Shown here in pieces: positions 1-7,789 of a DNA stretch of 63,800 bases. The stretch comes from an uncultured Mycoplasmatota bacterium (GTDB lineage Bacteria > Bacillota_I > Bacilli_A > RF39 > UBA660), in assembly GCA_947646095.1 (NCBI GenBank), contig CANSFI010000007.1, positions 1-63,800 on the forward strand. Direction: 5' to 3'. Each line of letters starts with the position of its first letter. The first letter of the stretch is position 1. The notes under the pieces are model-generated. The model did no database searches. It was given only the letters and a program-made list of their open reading frames with translations, and had not been told where the DNA came from. Position numbers and translations under genes: made by a program.

Positions 1-1
1 A

Positions 2-133
2 ATAAAAAAAGGAAAAATAAAACAACAACAATTAATGATTAATAACATGTTAAAAAAAGAATTTGATATACCTTTAATATCAGAAATATCAGGACTTAGT
101 GTATCACAAATAAATAAAATAATAAAAAGTTAA
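2..133 (+). CDS. C-terminal end of an Rpn-like nuclease/transposase-family protein (5' partial)
   Basis: An open frame enters from the left edge and ends at TAA 131-133. The visible 43 residues are lysine/glutamine rich and then read FDIPLISEISGLSVSQINKI. That resembles the C-terminal tail of the PD-(D/E)XK nuclease/transposase (Rpn/PDDEXK_2) family, whose members end in a short helical motif of the form 'ia..tGLs..eI'. Only this tail is in the window, so the catalytic domain cannot be checked. The identification rests on a short tail and is tentative. Confidence 0.4.
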   Translation: MKKGKIKQQQLMINNMLKKEFDIPLISEISGLSVSQINKIIKS

Positions 134-155
134 ATTTTTGTGTTATTGTTTATAG

Positions 156-497
156 GAGCTTTATAGTATTGTTAAACTTACTAGGTTAAAAGACAAACAG
201 CTAGGGTTAGAAAACGATCGTATAGTTGCTAAGGATAATTATTATATACATATTTTAAATATATTTACTTATGAAGTGATAATACTTGATGATAAACCTT
301 TTAGTTATAAAGAAACAGAATATCTATGTGCTGGTCACAAAATGCGTATATTACCTATATATAAATTTGATGAAAGTTTATTGAAATATCCTGATAGAAA
401 AGTACCATCATATGTTTTGTGGCAACTTTATAATAAATTAAATGGATTTGATGAAAAAGTTTATGAATTAAAAAAAATAAAAATGTTTAAATTATAA
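156..497 (+). pseudogene. Hypothetical small protein, probably lacking its proper start
   Basis: The frame is open from just after a TAG at 153-155 to TAA 495-497, about 113 codons, but has no ATG near the 5' end. The first conventional start is GTG at 276, giving 73 residues and cutting into what looks like continuous protein sequence (KDKQLGLENDRIVAKDNYY lies upstream in frame). The absence of a start with a ribosome site suggests a 5'-truncated gene, or one starting at a rare codon. No family is recognised. It lies just upstream of the tagO-like gene on the same strand. Confidence 0.35.
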
Positions 498-523
498 TTT
501 ATTATAAATAGTATATATTGTGG

Positions 524-529
524 TATAAT
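524..529 (+). promoter_or_regulatory. Extended -10 promoter element of the tagO-like gene
   Basis: TGTGGTATAATG at 519-530 contains a perfect TATAAT with an upstream TG. The predicted transcript would start only about 10 bases before the start codon, giving a nearly leaderless mRNA. No convincing -35 box is seen. Confidence 0.5.
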
Positions 530-545
530 GTAAATGGTGATGTAT

Positions 546-1652
546 GTGTTAAATGAAGAATTATCAAAGATATTTATAATGGTTTTAACAACATTTTTAT
601 TTGTATTTATTATTATACCATTTATTAAAAATATAGCTTTTCATGTAGGAGCATTAGATATTCCTAATGAAAGAAAAGTTCATAAAAATTCAATGCCTAG
701 GTTAGGTGGTCTTGGAATATTTTTAGGATTTTTATTAGGATATATGTTATATGGTAGAGCTAGTTCTATTATGAATTCTATTTTAATTGGAAGTTTTATT
801 ATTGTTTTAACAGGAGTGGTTGATGATATAAAACCTTTAAAAGCAAGCGCCAAATTTATAGGACAATTAGTATCTGCTTGTATTATAGTATTTTATGGAA
901 ATATAATTATGCATGATTTAAGTGCTTTTGGTTTTTATGTTGATTTTGGAGTCCTTGCTTATCCAATAACTGTTTTCTTTATATTAGGATGTATTAATTG
1001 TATTAACTTAGTTGATGGCTTAGATGGATTAGCTAGTGGAATTAGTTCAATTTATTTTTTAACAATTGGTATAATTGCAGCTATTCAAGGCAAATTTAGT
1101 TTAGATTGTGTTCTTACATTTGTAATGTTAGGTTCAACTTTAGGATTTTTAGTTCATAACTTTAATCCCGCTAGTATTTTTATGGGAGATTCTGGTTCTA
1201 TGTTTTTAGGATTTATGATAGCAGTAATAGCTCTTTTAGGTTTTAAAAATGTAACAATGACTTCTCTTATTATTCCACTTTTGATATTAGCAATCCCTAT
1301 TCTTGATACTTTATTCGCAATAATTCGTAGACTTCTTAAAGGTGAAAGTATTTCAACTCCTGATAAATTTCATATTCACCATCAACTTTTAAAAAGAAAT
1401 TTTTCACAAAAAGCAACCGTTTTAATTATATATGCTATAGATTTATTATTTGCAGCAGCTTCAATTATATATTTTCTAAAAGATCAAATGCTTGGATATA
1501 TTATATATGGAATACTTTTATTTATAGTTGTATTATTTGTAGTTAAAACAGATGTAGTAGTAGAGCATGAATCATTAGAACCTAGAAATATATTAAGCAA
1601 AATAATACACAAAAAAGAAAATAAAAATTCAAATAGTAAAAAAAATAAATAA
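546..1652 (+). CDS. tagO: Polyprenyl-phosphate GlcNAc-1-phosphate transferase (TagO/WecA family)
   Basis: An integral membrane enzyme that transfers a sugar-1-phosphate from a UDP-sugar to undecaprenyl phosphate, the first step of wall teichoic acid or another secondary wall polymer. Family motifs are present in order: DIPNERKVHKNSMPRLGG, the Asp pair in GVVDDIKP, NLVDGLDGLASG, FMGDSGSMFLGF and the C-terminal HIHH. There are about ten hydrophobic segments and a lysine/asparagine-rich tail. ATG codons at 534 and 540 are possible starts, but GGTGA at 537-541 best serves GTG 546, matching the GGTGATtatATG spacing of neighbouring genes. The substrate sugar is inferred from the family, not seen. 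Confidence 0.85.
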   Translation: MLNEELSKIFIMVLTTFLFVFIIIPFIKNIAFHVGALDIPNERKVHKNSMPRLGGLGIFLGFLLGYMLYGRASSIMNSILIGSFIIVLTGVVDDIKPLKASAKFIGQLVSACIIVFYGNIIMHDLSAFGFYVDFGVLAYPITVFFILGCINCINLVDGLDGLASGISSIYFLTIGIIAAIQGKFSLDCVLTFVMLGSTLGFLVHNFNPASIFMGDSGSMFLGFMIAVIALLGFKNVTMTSLIIPLLILAIPILDTLFAIIRRLLKGESISTPDKFHIHHQLLKRNFSQKATVLIIYAIDLLFAAASIIYFLKDQMLGYIIYGILLFIVVLFVVKTDVVVEHESLEPRNILSKIIHKKENKNSNSKKNK

Positions 1653-1690
1653 TTTAATTAAAAAAGTTCATAATAATTATAGGTGATTAT

Positions 1691-2422
1691 ATGAATTTTT
1701 TTGATATAAAATGGATAGAAGTCTTAGATACTGTAGTTAGAGCTTTAGTATCTTTAACAACCCTTTTTTTAATTACCAAATTATTAGGTAAAAAACAGGT
1801 ATCACAATTATCATTATTTGATTATGTAATTGGAATATCAATTGGTAACTTTGCTGCTGAAATGACTATTAATATCGAATCTCAATATTTAAATGGTCTT
1901 ACGGCTATAATAGTTTTTGGACTTGTTGCTTATTTAGTTTCTTATCTTACTATGAAAAGTATAGTATTGCGTAGATTTTTTATAGGTACTCCAACTATAT
2001 TAATTCAAAATGGTAAATTAATTGAAAAAAATTTAAAAAAAGTTAAATTTGATATTAATGATTTATTAGAAGAATGTAGAGGAAATGGCTATTTTGATAT
2101 AAGTCAAATTGAATATGCTTTAATGGAAGTTAATGGGAAAGTTAGTATTTTACCTAAAGGAGAATATATACCAGTTACAATTAAAGATATGAATTTAAAA
2201 CCTTCTAAACAAGAACTTACAGCAAATATTATAATCGATGGTAAAATAATGTATAATAATTTAAAAAATATGAAAAAAGATGAGGATTGGTTAGAAAAAG
2301 AATTAAAAGTAAAAGGTTATAAAACTTTAGATAATGTATTACTTGCTACACTAGATAATAATGATAAAATAACAGTTTATGAAAGAAACTATCATGATAA
2401 AATTCATAATGTATTAGAATAA
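1691..2422 (+). CDS. YetF/DUF421-family membrane protein
   Basis: A 243-residue protein with two or three N-terminal membrane helices (about residues 10-80) followed by a soluble alpha/beta domain, the usual YetF (DUF421) arrangement. The recognisable family core is KLLGKKQVSQLSLFDYVIGI, and GNFAAEMTI follows. The C-terminal half contains the ILIQNGKLIEKNLKK segment typical of the soluble DUF421 domain. AGGTGATTAT precedes the ATG. The family's biochemical role is poorly defined; in Bacillus members are membrane proteins linked to sporulating or stressed cells. The neighbouring tagO-like gene is on the same strand with a 38-base gap. Confidence 0.8.
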   Translation: MNFFDIKWIEVLDTVVRALVSLTTLFLITKLLGKKQVSQLSLFDYVIGISIGNFAAEMTINIESQYLNGLTAIIVFGLVAYLVSYLTMKSIVLRRFFIGTPTILIQNGKLIEKNLKKVKFDINDLLEECRGNGYFDISQIEYALMEVNGKVSILPKGEYIPVTIKDMNLKPSKQELTANIIIDGKIMYNNLKNMKKDEDWLEKELKVKGYKTLDNVLLATLDNNDKITVYERNYHDKIHNVLE

Positions 2423-2490
2423 TTTACATTATTAGACATATAGTTGTTTTTAATAATGTTTTTCTTTGATATAATAAAAAAGGTGATTAT

Positions 2491-2922
2491 ATGACAAGAC
2501 ATTTTTGTGCATCAGTATTTGTAATAAATCCTATTAATAAAAAAGTATTATTAGTAAAACATAAAAAGTTTAATAAATGGGTTCAACCAGGGGGACATAT
2601 AGAAGATAATGAAGTTCCAGAAGAAGCAGCCATACGAGAAGTGTATGAAGAAACTGGTTTAAAAATAAAACTATTAGGAGAAAGATTTCCAAGGGAAGAT
2701 GATTTTATTAGACCATTAGGAATACAAAAAAATAGAAATTTACAAGGTGATACTCATATCGATATTATATATGCTGGTGTACCTAAGGGAGAAATAGAAG
2801 AAAAAATATCAGATGAATCTACAGTTATATGTTGGTTTAGTAGAGAAGAATTAGATCATATTGATGTTTTTCCTGATATAAAAATAACAGTTGATTATAT
2901 TTTAAAAGAAATGATAAGATAA
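2491..2922 (+). CDS. NUDIX hydrolase
   Basis: A 143-residue single-domain NUDIX protein that hydrolyses a nucleoside diphosphate linked to another group; the substrate cannot be read from the sequence. The Nudix box runs from GGHIEDNE through AAIREVYEETGL (about residues 35-57), with the REVYEE metal-binding core intact. The start is set by AAAAGGTGATTAT just before the ATG, and TATAAT at 2471-2476 gives a very short leader. It is followed at once by a hairpin shared with the convergent PIN pseudogene. Confidence 0.85.
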   Translation: MTRHFCASVFVINPINKKVLLVKHKKFNKWVQPGGHIEDNEVPEEAAIREVYEETGLKIKLLGERFPREDDFIRPLGIQKNRNLQGDTHIDIIYAGVPKGEIEEKISDESTVICWFSREELDHIDVFPDIKITVDYILKEMIR

Positions 2923-2957
2923 AAAATAGTTAGATGTCTAAACATTTAACTATTTTA
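2921..2957. terminator. Bidirectional hairpin between NUDIX and PIN genes
   Basis: The stem AAAATAGTTA pairs with TAACTATTTT around a 14-base loop, with A and T runs outside. It overlaps the 3' ends of both converging genes, so it can terminate both. Confidence 0.7.
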
Positions 2958-3969
2958 AATAAATTATTGATATGTATATTGATTGTATCATCAATTAGAT
3001 TATTTTTCACTTTATTAATTTTATATTTATCAATATCAATAATTTTAATTTCTAAATTATATATTAATTTATCTTGATATTCATATGTATCTACATTATT
3101 TTGATCAATTATAGGATTGGTTTTATGGATTTCTATCTCACTAAAATAATTAGCCTCTACTGATATATACACAATATCGTTTTTAATACCAATTAAAGTA
3201 TAGTTGCTAATACTATATATAAAAATATTTTTAAATTTTGAGAAATCTATATTATTATAATGAGATATTATATTACATTTTAGATTATCAGCATCTTTTT
3301 GAATCATATTTATTAAAGTATCATTTTTAGTGGTTTCAATTCTTCTTAAATGTAAATTATAATCCTTCAAACCATCTAAACTAGAATTTAAAAAAGATAA
3401 CATTTGATTTATAGAAGAAAATACTTTTACATATTTAGGAAAACTATTTTTAAATCCATCATCTGTTGTAATAACTAATAAGTTTTTTAAATCATTCTTT
3501 AAATAGTTTTTAATCATATTAATAGAACAAGCATCAGGAAATTCATTTTTCTTATTTTTTTTGCTTTCAAATGGATATTTATCCTTAAAATAATCTTCAA
3601 ATACTTTTTCTATGCTTAAATAAGAGAGGGGTATAACTTTACATTTAAAATTTTAATAAAAGATTTAAAGGTATCTAAAGTATCATCTTTTATAATGGCT
3701 TTTAATTTAAAATCATAATACTGATCAATAAACCAAGGATAATTCCTTGTTGCTTCTTTGATAGCATTTTTCAAATGAGTATTTATTTGCTCAATATTAG
3801 GAGTTAAATGTTTTTCTATTTCTTTCTTTACTATGATTGGCATTAGTATTTCTATTTTATTTATATCAATTTGTTGTTTTAATAAATCCAAAGTTAAATT
3901 ATAAGGTTCTTTAAATTTATATTGCATTTGTTTATATATACAAGTATCAATTAAAACTTTATATTTCAT
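2930..3969 (-). pseudogene. PIN-domain-like nuclease (DUF4935 type), frameshifted
   Basis: Two frames on the minus strand make one protein. The upstream part (3616-3969, from ATG) gives MKYKVLIDTCIYKQM, the first aspartate motif of a PIN nuclease. The downstream frame continues with KKNEFPDACSINMIKNYLKN and NLLVITTDDGFKN, the later acidic motifs of PIN_12/DUF4935 proteins. The switch between frames falls near 3640-3655, in a run of A and T, so the upstream frame stops early at 3616. The downstream frame has no start of its own except an internal ATG at 3517. It is either a frameshift mutation or a sequencing error in a homopolymer. Confidence 0.65.
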
Positions 3970-3978
3970 ATTACCTCT

Positions 3979-4590
3979 TTATTTTAGTAATTTTCTTAAT
4001 TCTTTTTTAGCATTTCTTTTAAGTTTATTAGTAGCTTTTTTTCTAAATTTTTGATTAGTTATAAAAAGAATTATAACAACAATAATAACAATTATAAACA
4101 TTCCTACTTTTATATAGTCTATTTCATTATTCCAAATACCTACTTTTTTAGTTTTAGCTATTAATTCTTTACTTTTTAAAATAGATGTATATTTGTAATC
4201 ATCATATAGGTATGCTACTTTGGCTAGACCATTTTCAATTAATTTTTCCTGTAATAATTCATTATCTGTAAAAACCCAAACTAAATGACGATTATATTTA
4301 TCTAGTTTATCACTATTTTCATCATATTCTATTTCAATTTTAGAAGCATTTTTTAAAGAGTTACATGTATAATTACTAGCTTCTTTGCCATAGGGTTCTT
4401 CACCTTTAGTAGGATGTTTAGTTTCAGGTGTATCAATTGCTAAAAAGCGAATTTTAATTTTTTCTTTATTTAATATTACCTTAGCAGTATCTCCATCTAC
4501 ACAATCCTTAAAAGTAACTTCCTTTTTTTCTTTCGCATAAACATTACTAATTGATAAAAATATAATTAAAAATACAACTACTTTTTTCAA
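3979..4590 (-). CDS. Thermonuclease (SNase-like) with signal peptide and C-terminal membrane anchor
   Basis: An extracytoplasmic nuclease of the staphylococcal nuclease fold. After an N-terminal signal peptide (LKKVVVFLIIFLSISNVYA) comes the SNase domain: DCVDGDTAKV, IRFLAIDTPETKHP (the Arg and catalytic Glu region), KEASNYTCN and DKYNRHLVWVF (second Arg). A C-terminal helix, VGMFIIVIIVVIILFI, precedes a basic tail, so the enzyme is probably tethered to the membrane facing outward. The best start is TTG at 4588-4590, which follows AAAGGTGAT; a longer open frame upstream has no ribosome site. 203 residues. Confidence 0.8.
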   Translation of the reverse strand: MKKVVVFLIIFLSISNVYAKEKKEVTFKDCVDGDTAKVILNKEKIKIRFLAIDTPETKHPTKGEEPYGKEASNYTCNSLKNASKIEIEYDENSDKLDKYNRHLVWVFTDNELLQEKLIENGLAKVAYLYDDYKYTSILKSKELIAKTKKVGIWNNEIDYIKVGMFIIVIIVVIILFITNQKFRKKATNKLKRNAKKELRKLLK

Positions 4591-4649
4591 ACATATCACC
4601 TTTATTATTATAATAGATTTGTATTTAATCTGCAACTATAAATCTTTTA

Positions 4650-4678
4650 TTTACATAAATAAATGTTTGTGGTATAAT
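4650..4678 (+). promoter_or_regulatory. typA promoter
   Basis: TTTACA (4650-4655), a 17-base spacer and TATAAT (4673-4678) form a near-consensus vegetative promoter, 28 bases before the typA ATG. Confidence 0.75.
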
Positions 4679-4705
4679 TACTCAAGTCGAAAGAAGAGTG
4701 TATTT

Positions 4706-6514
4706 ATGAAAAATAAGAAGAACATAGCAATTATAGCCCATGTTGACCATGGTAAAACAACTTTAGTTGATAAATTATTACAAATGTCAGGTACATTTAG
4801 AGAAAATGAAGAAGTTCAAGAAAGAGCAATGGATTCTAATGATATTGAAAGAGAAAGAGGAATAACAATACTTGCTAAAACTACTGCTATTGATTATGAA
4901 GGATATCGTATTAATATACTGGATACTCCAGGACATGCTGATTTTGGTGGTGAAGTAGAACGTATTATGAATATGGTTGATGGAGTTTTACTTGTAGTAG
5001 ATGCTTATGAAGGAACAATGCCTCAAACTAGATTCGTACTTAAAAAAGCCTTAGATGCAGGTGTTACTCCAATAGTTGTAGTAAACAAAATAGATAAACC
5101 AACTGCTCGTCCAAAAGAGGTAGTGGACGAGGTATTAGATTTATTTATTGAATTAGGAGCTGATATTGATCAATTAGATTTTCCAGTAGTTTATGCATCC
5201 GCTATTAATGGTACATCTAGTTTAAATCCAGAACTTGAAACTCAAGAAAATACTATGAAATATATATTAGATACAATTATAAATTATATACCATCACCAA
5301 AAATAGAGGAAGGAACACTTCAATTTCAACCAGCACTCCTAGATTATAATGATTATGTTGGACGTATTGGTATTGGCGTTGTTAAAAGAGGAAAAATAAA
5401 AGTAAATCAAACTGTATCTTGTATGCGTTTAGATGGTAGTGTAAAACAATTTAGAATTCAAAAAATGTTTGGTTATGTAGGACTTAAAAGAATTGAAATA
5501 GAAGAAGCAGAAGCTGGAGATATTATCGCTATAGCAGGACTATCTGATATATCAGTAGGAGAAACTATATGTGAGTTAGGTAAAGAAGAAGCTCTTCCTG
5601 TTCTTAGAATTGATGAACCTACATTGCAAATGACATTTGGAACAAATACTAGTCCATTTGCTGGAAAAGAAGGTAAATTTTTAACAGCTAGAAAGATAGA
5701 AGAACGTTTATTTAAAGAAACTGAAAGAGATGTATCATTAAAAGTAGAAAAAAGTGATAATGAATCTTGGATAGTATCTGGTCGTGGAGAATTACATTTA
5801 TCAATTTTAATTGAAAATATGCGTAGAGAAGGATATGAACTTCAAGTTTCAAAACCACAAGTAATTATAAAAGAAATAGATGGAGTTAAATGTGAACCAT
5901 TTGAAGAATTACAAATAGATGTTCCAGAAGAATATGTAGGTCCAGTTATAGAAGCATTAGGTAATCGTGAAGGAACAATGGAAAATATGGTTAATCATGA
6001 AAATCAAGTAAGACTTTTATATACAATTCCTTCTCGTGGTTTAATTGGTTTTTCAACTGAATTTATGACAATGACAAAAGGTTATGGAATTATGAATCAT
6101 ACTTATAAAGAATATCGTAAAATGGCTGGAAATAATGTTGGAGCTAGAAAAAATGGTGTACTAGTTTCAATAGAAAATGGCAAAACAACAGCATATGCTC
6201 TAGGACAACTTGAAGATAGGGGAGTTATGTTTGTAGAACCAGGAACTGATGTTTATGAAGGTATGATAGTTGGTGAAAATAATCATGATAATGATTTAGC
6301 TGTAAATGTTGTTAAAGGTAAAAATTTAACTAATACCAGAAGTTCTAGTAAAGATCATACAGTTGTTTTAAAAAGACCAAAAATACTTAGCCTAGAAACA
6401 GCACTTGATTTTATTAATGATGATGAATATGTTGAAGTAACACCTGTCACTTTCCGTCTTAGAAAAAAAGTTTTAAATACTAATGAAAGAAAAAAATATG
6501 ATGCTAAAAAATAA
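4706..6514 (+). CDS. typA: Ribosome-associated GTPase TypA/BipA
   Basis: A translational GTPase that binds the 70S ribosome and helps ribosome assembly and stress adaptation. 602 residues, the usual family length. The G domain shows [30 protein letters not shown] and NKIDKPTA, followed by EF-G-like domains II, III and V and the TypA-specific C-terminal domain ([21 protein letters not shown]). The start is ATG 4706, next to the [11 protein letters not shown]-terminus; a longer open frame upstream runs through the promoter and is rejected. Confidence 0.96.
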   Translation: MKNKKNIAIIAHVDHGKTTLVDKLLQMSGTFRENEEVQERAMDSNDIERERGITILAKTTAIDYEGYRINILDTPGHADFGGEVERIMNMVDGVLLVVDAYEGTMPQTRFVLKKALDAGVTPIVVVNKIDKPTARPKEVVDEVLDLFIELGADIDQLDFPVVYASAINGTSSLNPELETQENTMKYILDTIINYIPSPKIEEGTLQFQPALLDYNDYVGRIGIGVVKRGKIKVNQTVSCMRLDGSVKQFRIQKMFGYVGLKRIEIEEAEAGDIIAIAGLSDISVGETICELGKEEALPVLRIDEPTLQMTFGTNTSPFAGKEGKFLTARKIEERLFKETERDVSLKVEKSDNESWIVSGRGELHLSILIENMRREGYELQVSKPQVIIKEIDGVKCEPFEELQIDVPEEYVGPVIEALGNREGTMENMVNHENQVRLLYTIPSRGLIGFSTEFMTMTKGYGIMNHTYKEYRKMAGNNVGARKNGVLVSIENGKTTAYALGQLEDRGVMFVEPGTDVYEGMIVGENNHDNDLAVNVVKGKNLTNTRSSSKDHTVVLKRPKILSLETALDFINDDEYVEVTPVTFRLRKKVLNTNERKKYDAKK

Positions 6515-6538
6515 CGATTTGAATTTCGAATCGTTTTT
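6511..6538 (+). terminator. typA terminator
   Basis: AACGATT and AATCGTT form a 7-bp stem with a short loop, immediately followed by a T run, starting at the typA stop codon. Confidence 0.7.
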
Positions 6539-6631
6539 AATTTTATAATAAATTTAACAATTAAAGTGTTATAATAAAATAAATATAAATTTCTAACCAT
6601 TTTATTTAATTAATTACTATATAAGTGGAAG

Positions 6632-7081
6632 GTGACTATTGTAGATAAAATTTATGATAAATATTTCTTAAAAATATATAATTGGATGGTGAAAAAACTA
6701 ATAATAAAGAGGATGTTGAAGATTTAACAAATAGTGTTTGTAATATTTGAATATTTAAATAAAAATATAAAAATAGAAAATTGCTTATAATTTATGGTGT
6801 ACTAAAGCAAAATGTTATATTAAAGAAAAAAATAATACAGTATATAATGAAACACCTGAGTTAGGATATAAAGTAGAAGTGGTAGATAAAATTATATATA
6901 AAGAAATCATAAATAATTTAGATAATATAGGATTAACACAAAAAGAAAAATTATCATTTAATATTATCTTAATGACCCTTCAGTAAAAGAAATTAGTAAA
7001 GAATTAAATACTAGTGAATCTAACATAAAATACTATTTATATAGTGCTAGAAATAAGATAAAGGAGAGATATTGTGACTAA
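6632..7081 (+). pseudogene. Decayed sigma-70-family (ECF-type) sigma factor
   Basis: Pieces of one sigma factor can be read in more than one frame. An N-terminal region-2-like stretch, DKIYDKYFLKIYNWMVKKL then EDVEDLTNSV, is followed after frame changes by a C-terminal region-4-like stretch, LTQKEKLSFNI then DPSVKEISKELNTSESNIK and YYLYSARNKIKERYCD. The region-4 helix-turn-helix is clear. At least two frame disruptions near 6690-6780 and 6960-6980 make it non-functional as written. GTG at 6632 is the likely original start. The regulon is unknown. Confidence 0.55.
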
Positions 7082-7199
7082 TTTAAACTTAGATAAATAT
7101 TTAAATATTGTTAATAAAGAAAAAATAAAATTATGTATTGAAATTATGAATTATTATTATGATGGTGTAATTGGTATAGATAATTTCTTTAATATTTAG
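7074..7199 (+). CDS. Small ORF overlapping the sigma-factor remnant
   Basis: A 41-residue frame starts at GTG 7074, overlapping the sigma remnant's stop codon by eight bases, with AAGGAGAG just upstream as ribosome site. The peptide begins with TNLNLDKYLNIVNKEKIKL and has no membrane helix or known motif. The coupled position is where anti-sigma factors often sit, and this may be what remains of one. No function can be assigned. Confidence 0.3.
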   Translation: MTNLNLDKYLNIVNKEKIKLCIEIMNYYYDGVIGIDNFFNI

Positions 7200-7202
7200 T
7201 TA

Positions 7203-7236
7203 TATAAAAAAACGACTCACTTTGAGTCCTTTTTTT
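7203..7236. terminator. Hairpin at the 3' end of the minus-strand XRE gene
   Basis: GACTC and GAGTC form a stem around ACTTT, flanked by A and T runs on either side. It overlaps the TGA stop codon of the minus-strand regulator. Confidence 0.6.
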
Positions 7237-7465
7237 CGTGATCTATAAAGAATAAATAAATTTCTTTGTTTAATACTTCAGCAAATCTTTCTAACATATC
7301 AATTGAAATAGTTTGATGAGTAATAGATTCTAGTTTGGCTACAAAACTATCACTAACGGGTATTGAATCAGCAAGCTTGTGTTGAGTTAAACCCTTTTCT
7401 TTTCTATACTTTTTAATATTTGAGCCAACAATATTATAAATATCTTTTTCTTTGTTAATAGACAT
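7217..7465 (-). CDS. XRE-family helix-turn-helix regulator
   Basis: An 82-residue single-domain DNA-binding protein. The HTH_3 core runs VGSNIKKYRKEKGLTQHKLA, then SDSFVAKLESITHQTISIDM (recognition helix), then LERFAEVLNKEIYLFF. There is no sensor or dimerisation domain. It is transcribed away from another XRE gene (7557), with a perfect 6-3-6 inverted repeat between them, so mutual or self repression is likely. GATAGGTGATAGT precedes the ATG. It ends in TGA, which is rare in this window and marks accessory genes here. Confidence 0.8.
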   Translation of the reverse strand: MSINKEKDIYNIVGSNIKKYRKEKGLTQHKLADSIPVSDSFVAKLESITHQTISIDMLERFAEVLNKEIYLFFIDHEKKDSK

Positions 7466-7510
7466 ACTATCACCTATCTCAATTTTCTCATATAAACTGC
7501 ATTTTAATTC

Positions 7511-7539
7511 TAGACTAATAGTCTATATAACGTTATAAT
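7511..7539 (+). promoter_or_regulatory. Operator/promoter between divergent XRE genes
   Basis: TAGACT AAT AGTCTA (7511-7525) is a perfect inverted repeat. Its left half also serves as the -35 hexamer of a rightward promoter with TATAAT at 7534-7539 (17-base spacer). On the other strand, TTAGTC within the same palindrome lies 17 bases from TTATAT. One bound repressor could therefore block both directions. Confidence 0.55.
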
Positions 7540-7556
7540 TAACTAGAGGTGATTTT

Positions 7557-7760
7557 GTGTATTATACTGATAAACTGAAAATGAAGAGAAAACAAGAAAA
7601 AATTACTCAAAAACAAATGGCAGGAATGCTTAGTATAACTATATCTTTTTATTCTCAATTAGAAAACAAAAAGAAGAGGTTATATTATGATATGGCTGTT
7701 AGAATAGCTGATATTTTTAATATGAAACCAGATCAATTATTTTATACTAAAAATGATTAA
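7557..7760 (+). CDS. Short XRE/Cro-like regulator
   Basis: A 67-residue helix-turn-helix protein, starting at GTG 7557 after AGAGGTGATTTT. The HTH core is LKMKRKQEKITQKQMAGML then TISFYSQLENKKKRLYYDMA, ending with IFNMKPDQLF. It faces the minus-strand XRE gene across a 91-base region holding a shared operator and lies 29 bases upstream of the ABC-F gene. It could control that gene as well as itself. Confidence 0.75.
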   Translation: MYYTDKLKMKRKQEKITQKQMAGMLSITISFYSQLENKKKRLYYDMAVRIADIFNMKPDQLFYTKND

Positions 7761-7789
7761 TATATGATAAAATAGTTGTGGTGATTTAA

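Noticed and set aside
4619-4705. A longer typA start
   Set aside because: The extra 29 codons contain the predicted -35 and -10 boxes, and family members start at the [10 protein letters not shown] region.
6355-6600. Minus-strand frame across the end of typA
   Set aside because: It is a shadow of typA and its terminator without a ribosome site. The same holds for other opposite-strand frames inside tagO-like, VirB6-like, VirD4-like and SNF2 genes.
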